Source: Burkholderiales bacterium (GTDB lineage: Bacteria; Pseudomonadota; Gammaproteobacteria; Burkholderiales; SG8-41). Taken from it: a DNA stretch of 64,000 nucleotides. Every line of letters starts with the position of its first letter. Position 1 is the stretch's first letter. The notes under the pieces were generated by a model, which saw nothing but the letters and a program-made list of their open reading frames with translations, made no database searches and was not told the origin of the DNA. Shown here piece after piece: positions 7,125-13,817 of the stretch. The position numbers and the translations under genes were made by a program. Location of the stretch: assembly GCA_030684405.1 (NCBI GenBank), contig JAUXYA010000024.1, forward strand, positions 18,657-82,656, in the 5' to 3' direction.

Positions 7125-8374
7125 TGCAGAAACTCCCGTGGGTCGGTGATGACTCCCGTCAGTGCCGAAGCCGCCACCGTTGCCGGTGAGGCCATGTAGA
7201 CCTGCGAGCTGGGATCACCCATGCGTCCCTTGAAGTTGCGCGTACTGGAGGTCAGGCAGATTTCGTTCGGTCCCAGCACACCCATGTGGCCGCCGCCGCA
7301 GGCGCCGCAGGTCGGCGGCGCAATCATCGCGCCGGCCTCGATCAGTGTTTGCACCGCGCCACTGGCGACCACGTCGCGGTACACCGTCTGCGACGCCGGT
7401 GTCACGATGAAACGCACGCCGGCTGCGATGCGCCGGCCCTTGACCACGCGCGCGGCCAGTTCGATATCGTCCTGGGTGCCATTGGCGCAGGAGCCAATGT
7501 AGGCCTGGTCGATGCGTGTACCGGCAGTTTTTGCGACCGGCTGCGAGTTGTTGACCACACTGTCGGGCAGGGCCACCAGCGGCTCCAGCGCCGACAGGTC
7601 GACATTGCGTACCGCATGGTATTTCGCGTCGGCATCGGGCCGCACCGGCACCAAGGGCGCGGGATTGCGTGCACTGATCCACTCCGCCAGCACTGCATCT
7701 GCCTCGAAGGTCGCGAACTCCGCCGACAGTTCGGCCGACATCGCAGTAATTGTTTTACGGGCATTGATCGACAGTCCCGCAACGCCGGGACCGCCGTATT
7801 CAACGTTCATCGTCGCATGCGCGCCATGCACGCCGGCAATCTGCAGGAAGGCGTCCTTGGCAGTCACCGCCTCGGGCAATTTGCCGACCAGTTCGTACCG
7901 CACCGTCTCGCCGCAGCGGAACCAGGTCTGCCCCTTGATCGCCGCGTAGATAATGTCCGGACCGCCGACGCCGCGCGCCAGGCAGTTGAAAACGCCAGCG
8001 CTGCAGGTATGCGAGTCACTGCACAACAACACCGAGCCCGGTAGCGCGTAGCCGTAATCCGCCACCAGCTGGTGGCTGATGCCCTGGTTGTGGCCGACGT
8101 CGTGGAAGCGCTTGATGCCGAACTTCTTCACGAAAGCGCGGCCCGTGACCTGGGCCGCCGCGGCCTGCTGCGTCGGCGCCGGCACCCGGTGGTCGAAGGT
8201 GACAATGATCTTTTCCGGATCGGCAACCTTCAGGATGTCGCGCCAGTTGTTGGGCATGAAATTGTTGTCGAACAGGATCACAGTGTCGACTTCGACCGTG
8301 ACCACGTCGCCCGGCACCACGGCCTTGCGGCCGCTTTTCGCGGCAAGGATTTTTTCTGCGATGGTCATGCCCAT
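7121..8374 (-). CDS. LeuC-like large subunit of a short-type Fe-S hydro-lyase
   Basis: Large subunit of an aconitase-superfamily hydro-lyase, about 417 residues. The 4Fe-4S ligand cysteines are in GSCANG and in PPTCGACGGGHMG; SDSHTCSAG and the N-terminal MTIAEKILAAKSG are family hallmarks. Biosynthetic proteobacterial LeuC is about 465-470 residues, so this is the shorter HACN/DmdA-like form. The ATG at 8374 is chosen because a GGGGGAG SD lies six to eight bases upstream; the in-frame GTG at 8389 would overlap that SD. Beside an isocitrate-lyase-family gene, it may hydrate an alkyl-substituted maleate such as dimethylmaleate or citraconate. That is inference from gene order. Confidence 0.82.
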   Translation of the reverse strand: MGMTIAEKILAAKSGRKAVVPGDVVTVEVDTVILFDNNFMPNNWRDILKVADPEKIIVTFDHRVPAPTQQAAAAQVTGRAFVKKFGIKRFHDVGHNQGISHQLVADYGYALPGSVLLCSDSHTCSAGVFNCLARGVGGPDIIYAAIKGQTWFRCGETVRYELVGKLPEAVTAKDAFLQIAGVHGAHATMNVEYGGPGVAGLSINARKTITAMSAELSAEFATFEADAVLAEWISARNPAPLVPVRPDADAKYHAVRNVDLSALEPLVALPDSVVNNSQPVAKTAGTRIDQAYIGSCANGTQDDIELAARVVKGRRIAAGVRFIVTPASQTVYRDVVASGAVQTLIEAGAMIAPPTCGACGGGHMGVLGPNEICLTSSTRNFKGRMGDPSSQVYMASPATVAASALTGVITDPREFLQ

Positions 8375-8394
8375 TTTTACTCCCCCCACCTGTT

Positions 8395-8478
8395 ACGTCA
8401 CTCCGGCAAAAGCCGGAGTCCAGAAACGCTCGCACGAGCGGCAATCCGGACCGTATTCCGGCTTTCGCCGGAATGACG
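8395..8478. repeat. REP-like element with two palindromes
   Basis: Two hairpins, CTCCGGC-AAAA-GCCGGAG (8401-8418) and ATTCCGGC-TTTC-GCCGGAAT (8455-8474), flank a 36-base spacer. The second is identical to 26148-26167. It sits between the lyase stop and the LeuC-like start inside a minus-strand operon. Confidence 0.75.
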
Positions 8479-8503
8479 GCCCATAATCACCGGGGCCGAT
8501 CAT

Positions 8504-9397
8504 TCAACCACCCTTGTATTTCTCTTCCAGTTGGTCGAGAAATTTCATGCCCATCAGGTCGTTCAATTCCTCGAACCCCACCTGCAGATCGGTACGCTCG
8601 ACCACCTTGTTCTGTCCGACCACCTCATCCTTGAACACTTCCAGCGCATTCATCATGCCGCGCAGCGCGGCAGTGGTCAGCAGGCGCGGGTAACTTACAC
8701 CGCCGACACCGATGTCCTGCAGCTGTTTGGGTGACATCAGCGGCGTGGTCTTGCGCGGACGCATGCCGAGGCCCATGTTCACAATCAAGGGCTTCGGCAC
8801 GTTATTGGCGACCTTGGCGATGTCTTCCTTCGACAGCAGCGCATCGGCATACATCACGTCGGCACCGGCTTCGGCATACAGGTTGAGGCGGCGAATGGCC
8901 TCGTCCACGCCATGGGGGCCCGCCGCATCGGTGCGCGAGACGATGACGAAGTCGTTGTCACGGCGCGCATCCACCGCTGCCTTGACCTTCTGCACCATTT
9001 CCTCGGCGGAAATGCAGGCCTTGCCCGCCATGTGACCGCAGCGCTTCGGCCATACCTGGTCCTCGATCATCAGCGCCGCCATGCCGGCCTTCTCGAAGGC
9101 GCGGACGACAAAATGCACGGTCATCGCATTGCCATAGCCGGTGTCGGCATCGGCGCGCAGCAACAAGTCAGAGCAGTCGGCAAGCCGGCGTGCGTTATTG
9201 AGATTTTCCTCGAAAGTCATCACGCCGCGATCGGCCCAGCCCATGCGGCTCTCCGACACACCAGCACCGGAAATCGACGCGGTCTTGAAACCCGCGCGCT
9301 CGATCAGCCTCACGCTGTAGCCGTCATACACCCCGGGCTGGATGAGGATCTCTTTGCTGTACATCAAGTCCTTGAACTGCTTGCCTTTGCTCGCCAT
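8504..9397 (-). CDS. Isocitrate lyase/PEP mutase-family lyase (dimethylmalate-lyase or methylisocitrate-lyase like)
   Basis: A 297-residue TIM-barrel enzyme of the isocitrate lyase/PEP mutase superfamily. The catalytic flexible loop PKRCGHMAGK, with the lyase-type KRCGH, the metal-binding RADADTGYGN segment and IEDQ are all visible. KRCGH is seen in true C-C lyases (PrpB, dimethylmalate lyase) rather than in PEP mutase. It is the first gene of the minus-strand run and is followed by the LeuCD-like pair, an order expected for hydration of a substituted maleate and then cleavage of the alkylmalate to pyruvate plus a short acid. The ATG at 9397 has an AGGAGG-like sequence upstream. It diverges from a paralogous lyase across 139 bases. 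Confidence 0.85.
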   Translation of the reverse strand: MASKGKQFKDLMYSKEILIQPGVYDGYSVRLIERAGFKTASISGAGVSESRMGWADRGVMTFEENLNNARRLADCSDLLLRADADTGYGNAMTVHFVVRAFEKAGMAALMIEDQVWPKRCGHMAGKACISAEEMVQKVKAAVDARRDNDFVIVSRTDAAGPHGVDEAIRRLNLYAEAGADVMYADALLSKEDIAKVANNVPKPLIVNMGLGMRPRKTTPLMSPKQLQDIGVGGVSYPRLLTTAALRGMMNALEVFKDEVVGQNKVVERTDLQVGFEELNDLMGMKFLDQLEEKYKGG

Positions 9398-9536
9398 GTG
9401 AAATCCTCCTTGAAAATGTATGGGTGCATTTTATCAACACGCCTCAGTTCTTCCGGCTCCAGGTATCGGATACTGGACTTGAACGCAAACAAAGGTGATG
9501 CGCTGGACTAAAATGCTCTCTTCATCGGAGAACCTC

Positions 9537-10472
9537 ATGCGCACAAAAACCACTACCGAGCTGCGGCGTCTGCTGAAGGGCGGCAAAACCCTGGTCAAGC
9601 CCGGCGCCTACAACGCACTGTCGGCGAAAATCATCGAAAAAGCCGGTTTTCAGTGCTGCGGTGTCACAGGTTATGGCGTTTCAGCCTCATTGCTCGGCAA
9701 ACCCGATGTCGGCCTGATCACGCTGGATGAAATCGTGATGATCACCCGTTACATCGCTCGCGCCGTAAGAATCCCGGTGATTGCCGATGCCGACACCGGA
9801 TTCGGCAATGCCATCAACGTGATGCGCACGGTGGAGGATTTCATAGTCGCTGGAGCAGCCGCGATCCATATCGAGGATCAGGTCGCGCCCAAACGCTGCG
9901 GCCATGTCGCCGGCAAGCAGATCATCCCGCTGGAGGAAATGGCCGGCAAACTGCGCGCCGCAGATCGTGTACGCCGCGAACTGGATCCGGACTTTGTATT
10001 GATTGCGCGTTGCGATGCCCGCGGCATCGCCGGCGGCAGCGTCGATGAACTGATCCGCCGCGCCAATGCCTATATCGATGCCGGTGCCGACATGATTTTC
10101 CCGGAAGCGCTGACCTCGGAAGCCGAACTGGAGCGCTGTGCCAGGGAGATCAGGGGGCCGCTGCATTTCAACCGCACCGGCGTGTCGCCACGATTGCCGG
10201 TGTCACGACTGAACGAACTCGGTATCGCAATGGTGTCCAACGCCACCGGTTCGCTGCGCTCCTCCACTGTCGCAATGGTGGATTATTTTGCCGAGTTCGC
10301 GAAAGACGACGTCGAAGCGGTCAAACGTTTCGAGGCGCGGACGAAGGACCATCCCGCCGGCAACATGCACGCCTTCATCGGTTTCTCCGATATCAAAAAG
10401 CTGGAAGAGGAATTCCTGCCCAGCGCCGAAGTGCTAGCCAAGTACGAGGGCTCGGTCGGTTTCCAGCCCTGA
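9537..10472 (+). CDS. Second isocitrate lyase/PEP mutase-family lyase
   Basis: A 311-residue paralogue of the divergent minus-strand gene. It has ADADTGFGNAIN, HIEDQVAPKRCGHVAGK with the catalytic cysteine loop, and a C-terminal extension ending in a SDIKKLEEEFLPS helix. ATG 9537 is preferred over 9495 because GGAG lies seven bases upstream. It is followed by a Bug-type receptor 38 bases downstream, suggesting uptake of a carboxylate and its cleavage. Which alkylmalate or oxaloacetate-like compound it handles cannot be told. The pair of divergent lyases may act on stereoisomers or homologues of one substrate family. Confidence 0.85.
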   Translation: MRTKTTTELRRLLKGGKTLVKPGAYNALSAKIIEKAGFQCCGVTGYGVSASLLGKPDVGLITLDEIVMITRYIARAVRIPVIADADTGFGNAINVMRTVEDFIVAGAAAIHIEDQVAPKRCGHVAGKQIIPLEEMAGKLRAADRVRRELDPDFVLIARCDARGIAGGSVDELIRRANAYIDAGADMIFPEALTSEAELERCAREIRGPLHFNRTGVSPRLPVSRLNELGIAMVSNATGSLRSSTVAMVDYFAEFAKDDVEAVKRFEARTKDHPAGNMHAFIGFSDIKKLEEEFLPSAEVLAKYEGSVGFQP

Positions 10473-10510
10473 CTGAATAAACCTGCTGTTTACAACGAGG
10501 AGAACCGCAT

Positions 10511-11476
10511 ATGCGCACCACATCAATCCTGCTGATCGCCACAGCCCTTGCCGCTTCAGGCACGGCCGTGGCTCAGAGCTATCCGACCAAACACATCCGC
10601 ATCGTCGTTGTCAGCACGCCGGGCGGCAGCGTCGACACCCTGGCGCGAACCGTCGGCCCCAAGCTGGCGGAGCGCTGGGGCCAGCAGGTCCTGGTAGACA
10701 ACCGACCCGGCGCCGGCGGCGCGATCGCCGCTGAAATCGTGGCAAAGTCGCAGCCCGACGGCTATACCCTGATCATGGGCACCGTGGCCTCCTTCGCCAC
10801 CAATGTAAGCCTGCGCAAATCGCTGCCCTATGACCCGGTGAAGGATTTCTCGCCGATCTCGCTGGTCGCGACCCAGAACCTGATGTTGCTGATTCATCCG
10901 TCGGTGCCGGCCAAATCCGTCAGGGAACTGACGGCCATCGCGAAAAAGCAGCCCGGCGTGCTGTCTTTCGCATCGGCAGGCAATGGCACCGGTGGCCATC
11001 TCTCCGGCGAGCTTTACAAGATGCTTGCCGGCGTCGACCTGCTGCACGTGCCGTACAAGGGCGTGCAACCGGCCCTGATCGACGTGGTCAGCGGCCAGGT
11101 GTCGATGACCTTCGCCAGCATTATTTCCTCCATGCCGCAAGTCAAAAACAACCGCCTGCGCCCACTGGCGGTAACCGGCGGCCAGCGTTCACCTGCGGCA
11201 AAAGAACTGCCGACGATGATCGAGGCCGGCGTCAAGGGTTATGAATCGGCCACCTGGTACGGCCTGCTGGCGCCGGCCGGTACTCCGGCGGACATCGTCA
11301 CCAAGCTCAACACCGAAGTCGTGGCCATCCTGAAAAGCCCGGAAATGAACGACCGCCTGTCGAAAGAAGGCGCCGACCCCGTGGGCAACACGTCCGCCGA
11401 GTTTGCCCGGCACATCCAGGCCGAGATCGAAAAATGGCGCAAGGTCATCAAGGCTGCCGGCATACAGCCGAACTGA
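10511..11476 (+). CDS. Bug/TctC-family periplasmic solute-binding protein
   Basis: Tripartite tricarboxylate transporter receptor (Bug family), 321 residues. A Sec signal peptide (MRTTSILLIATALAASGTAVAQ, cleavage near residue 22) precedes the mature start SYPTKHIRIVV. Family marks: PGGSVDTLAR, VDNRPGAGGAIAAE, LPYDPVKDFSPISL and HVPYKGVQPALIDVVSG. GAGGAGA lies about eight bases before the ATG. Bug proteins bind di- and tricarboxylates, aromatic acids or amino acids, usually without linked membrane subunits. It follows the lyase gene by 38 bases and is probably co-transcribed. After its stop comes an IS-end-like inverted repeat that may also serve as a terminator. Confidence 0.93.
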   Translation: MRTTSILLIATALAASGTAVAQSYPTKHIRIVVVSTPGGSVDTLARTVGPKLAERWGQQVLVDNRPGAGGAIAAEIVAKSQPDGYTLIMGTVASFATNVSLRKSLPYDPVKDFSPISLVATQNLMLLIHPSVPAKSVRELTAIAKKQPGVLSFASAGNGTGGHLSGELYKMLAGVDLLHVPYKGVQPALIDVVSGQVSMTFASIISSMPQVKNNRLRPLAVTGGQRSPAAKELPTMIEAGVKGYESATWYGLLAPAGTPADIVTKLNTEVVAILKSPEMNDRLSKEGADPVGNTSAEFARHIQAEIEKWRKVIKAAGIQPN

Positions 11477-11504
11477 TCCGAAACTGTGGAAAAAAAGGGC
11501 TCCT

Positions 11505-11556
11505 TGTGAACTGCACCCCAAAAGTTGGACACCTATCCAAACTTTTGGAGGTTTTT
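11505..11556. repeat. Solo IS3/IS150-like terminal sequence with hairpin
   Basis: TGTGAACTGCACCCC followed by AAAAGTTGGACA resembles the terminal inverted repeat I know from IS150-type IS3 elements (TGTACTGCACCC...GTTGGAC). CCAAAAGTTGGA and TCCAAACTTTTGG form an almost perfect hairpin (about 11518-11548), followed by AGGTTTTT. No transposase is seen on either side, so this is a remnant end, or a hairpin that terminates the receptor transcript. Confidence 0.4.
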
Positions 11557-11641
11557 CATGACGGAAGCCTTTGATTTACTTGGTCGAGGCGAGAGTATTT
11601 GCTCCAACCACCCGCACCCCATGCAGGTACGCGCCCTCCTC

Positions 11642-12418
11642 CTACCAGGCCACCGCGCCGCCATCGACCGGGATGATCGCCCCGGTCATGAAGTTCGATG
11701 CGTTCGATGCCAGCACCACGACAATGCCCTTCAGGTCATCCGGCCCGCCGGTGCGACCGAGCGGAATCTCGCGCTCGACGTTTTCCTTGTTCTTTATGTA
11801 CATCTTTTCATTGATCGGCGTCACAAAAAACCCCGGGCAGATCGCGTTGACCTGGATGTTGTGCTGCGCCCACTTCACTGCAAGATCGCGGGTGAAATTG
11901 ACCAGCGCACCCTTGCTTGAGCCGTAGGCAATCGAGTTGTAGGCGGCCGGGTTGCGGCCGACGAGGCCGGCAATCGACGCGATGTTGATGATCTTGCCGC
12001 GTTTCTGTTTGATGAACTCGCGGCCCAGCGCCTGTGCGCAGAGGAAGGGCGCGGTGATGTTGAGGTCAAACACCTGCTGCCAGCGTTCGAGAGGCGTGTC
12101 TTCCGGCGGCGCCACCCAGGCCCGGCCGGCGTTATTGACCAGCACATCGACGCGGCCGAATTTTTTCAGCACTTCGTTTTTCATTGCTTCGACCTGATCC
12201 TGTTTGGTCACATCGCAGCCAATCGCCAGCGCCTTGACGCCGATTTTTTCGATCTCCGTCGCTGCGGCTTCGCAGACATCCAGGCGCCGCGAACAAATCA
12301 CGATGTTCGAACCGGCTTCGGCCAGCCCTTTTGCCATTTGGAGACCAATGCCGGTTGCACCGCCGGTGACCACGCTGACCTGGCCTTCGAGATTCATCAA
12401 TTCCTGGATTTTTGCCAT
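11642..12418 (-). CDS. SDR-family NAD(P)-dependent oxidoreductase
   Basis: Classical short-chain dehydrogenase, 258 residues. It shows the TGGATGIG nucleotide loop (18-25), VLVNNAGRAW, the catalytic Ser in INIAS and YGSSK with catalytic Tyr and Lys. The Ser-Tyr gap is about four residues longer than the usual S-x12-Y because of a GRNPAAYNSIA insertion, as in gluconate-5-dehydrogenase/RhlG-like members. The C-terminal GAIIPVDGG is typical. It is followed (in map order) by an acyl-CoA dehydrogenase and an NDP-forming acyl-CoA synthetase on the same strand, each gap holding a CACAGAG repeat. It may reduce or oxidise a hydroxyacyl intermediate; substrate unknown. Confidence 0.9.
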   Translation of the reverse strand: MAKIQELMNLEGQVSVVTGGATGIGLQMAKGLAEAGSNIVICSRRLDVCEAAATEIEKIGVKALAIGCDVTKQDQVEAMKNEVLKKFGRVDVLVNNAGRAWVAPPEDTPLERWQQVFDLNITAPFLCAQALGREFIKQKRGKIINIASIAGLVGRNPAAYNSIAYGSSKGALVNFTRDLAVKWAQHNIQVNAICPGFFVTPINEKMYIKNKENVEREIPLGRTGGPDDLKGIVVVLASNASNFMTGAIIPVDGGAVAW

Positions 12419-12444
12419 GGGAACTCCTTCAAAAAATCTTTTTT

Positions 12445-12547
12445 GCCACAGAGATCACAGAGGCCACAGAGAAAAACCAATAAAAACAATTACTTAAATA
12501 CTACTCCGAGCTTGCCGTTCTCTGTGCTCTCTGTGTCCTCTGTGGCT
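12445..12547. repeat. CACAGAG iterated-arm inverted repeat, copy 2
   Basis: The left arm is GCCACAGAGATCACAGAGG plus CCACAGAGA and the right arm ends CTCTGTGTCCTCTGTGGC. The central region contains AT-rich motif copy B (12482-12496). It lies between the acyl-CoA dehydrogenase stop and the SDR start. Confidence 0.85.
12482..12496 (+). repeat. AT-rich 15-mer motif, copy B
   Basis: AAAAACAATTACTTA sits in the loop of the CACAGAG inverted repeat, 63 bases upstream of the SDR start codon and opposite to it in orientation. Confidence 0.6.
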
Positions 12548-12554
12548 AAAGTCT

Positions 12555-13694
12555 TTAATCGTCTTTCAACAACAACCCCGCAATGATGTTGCGCTGGATT
12601 TCCGAGGTACCCTCATAGATGCGCACGATGCGCGCATCGCGGAAGGTGGTTTCGATGCCGACCTCGCGCATGTAACCCATACCGCCGTGGATCTGCACCG
12701 CAGCGTCAACCACGCGGCCCAGGGCTTCGGTGGAGAAAACTTTCGCAGTCGAAGCTTCCATCGTGCCGCGTTCGCCGCGCATCAGCGTGTCGATCGCGCG
12801 CTGCGTCAGCCCTCGTGCCGCATCACGCGCCACCGCCATGTCGGCCAGCATCCACTGCAGTCCCTGGTGTTCGGCAAGTCGCTTGCCGCCCTGGCTGCGG
12901 GTTTTCATGTATTCAGCAGTCTGGGTGATCAGCTTGTCCATCATGCCGCAGCAGCGCGCGGACACCGTCACCCGGCCCGCGGTCAGCGTTTTCAGCGCCT
13001 GCACATAACCCATGCCTTCCGCGCCGAGCAGGTTTTCCGCCGGCACTTCACAGTCAGTGAAGGACAGTGGCGCCGTGGTGCAGCCGTGCATGCCCATTTT
13101 CAGCTCGTTTTTGCCGATACCGAAACCGGGCGTGCCACGCTCGACGACGAAAGACGAGATTCCCTTGATGCCCTTCGACTTGTCGGTGATTGCCATCACC
13201 GTGAACACCTGCGCCAATCCAGCGTTGGTGATGTAGATCTTTTCGCCGTTGAGGATGTAACGGTCGCCCTTCTTTACTGCCGTGGTGCGCATCGCCGCCG
13301 GATCGGAACCGGCTTGGGGCTCCGTTAACGCAAACGCGCCGACCCACTCACCGCTGGCCATTTTCGGCAGAAACTTCTTCTTCTGCGCCTCGTTGCCCAG
13401 CGCGGTGATGCCGGTGGTGCTGATGCCGGTGTGATTGCCGATCAGCGTGGCGAAACCGTAGTTGGTCTGCCCCATGACTTCCTCGATCGCGCATTTGCCG
13501 GCGAGGTCGAGGCCGCTGCCGCCGTATTCCTCGGGTATCGTCAGCCCGAACAAGCCCATGTCGCGGGCGAGCTTGATAAGGTCATCCGGAATCGCATCGT
13601 TTTCCTCAATCCAGCGCGAACGCGGCTCGACCTGTTCGCGCACGAATTTCGCGACTTCGTCGCAGAGCAGGCGGACTTCTTCGGAAACGGCCAT
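12555..13694 (-). CDS. Acyl-CoA dehydrogenase
   Basis: FAD-dependent acyl-CoA dehydrogenase, 379 residues, of full family length. Visible: the N-terminal helical domain, the FAD/substrate segment FALTEPQAGSDPAAMRT, the middle beta domain ending in SFTDCEVPAENLLG, and the C-terminal QIHGGMGYMRE and IYEGTSEIQRNI, where Glu361 is the expected catalytic base. It introduces the alpha-beta double bond in an acyl-CoA and passes electrons to ETF. Gene order with an SDR and an NDP-forming acyl-CoA synthetase suggests a small acid-CoA degradation unit. Chain specificity is not readable. Confidence 0.93.
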   Translation of the reverse strand: MAVSEEVRLLCDEVAKFVREQVEPRSRWIEENDAIPDDLIKLARDMGLFGLTIPEEYGGSGLDLAGKCAIEEVMGQTNYGFATLIGNHTGISTTGITALGNEAQKKKFLPKMASGEWVGAFALTEPQAGSDPAAMRTTAVKKGDRYILNGEKIYITNAGLAQVFTVMAITDKSKGIKGISSFVVERGTPGFGIGKNELKMGMHGCTTAPLSFTDCEVPAENLLGAEGMGYVQALKTLTAGRVTVSARCCGMMDKLITQTAEYMKTRSQGGKRLAEHQGLQWMLADMAVARDAARGLTQRAIDTLMRGERGTMEASTAKVFSTEALGRVVDAAVQIHGGMGYMREVGIETTFRDARIVRIYEGTSEIQRNIIAGLLLKDD

Positions 13695-13718
13695 TACAAC
13701 CCCTTAAAACCTAAAAAC

Positions 13719-13803
13719 AGCCACAGAGGACACAGAGAGCACAGAGAAAACCAAACCTCTGTTTTTTTTGCAGTTCTCTGTGAGCTCTGTGTCCTCTGTG
13801 GCT
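13719..13803. repeat. CACAGAG iterated-arm inverted repeat, copy 3
   Basis: The left arm is AGCCACAGAGGACACAGAG and on to GCACAGAGA; the right arm ends TCTGTGTCCTCTGTGGCT. The short centre includes CCTCTGTTTTTTTTG. It lies between the synthetase stop and the dehydrogenase start. Confidence 0.85.
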
Positions 13804-13817
13804 AAAGTTTTTGACCT

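Noticed and set aside
6615..8374. Leucine-biosynthesis leuCD
   Set aside because: Both subunits are shorter than proteobacterial LeuC/LeuD, and neighbours are catabolic; not excluded but not preferred.
11525..11920. Short plus-strand frame starting in the IS-like end
   Set aside because: Runs antisense into the SDR gene after about 25 codons; the IS-like end carries no transposase text.
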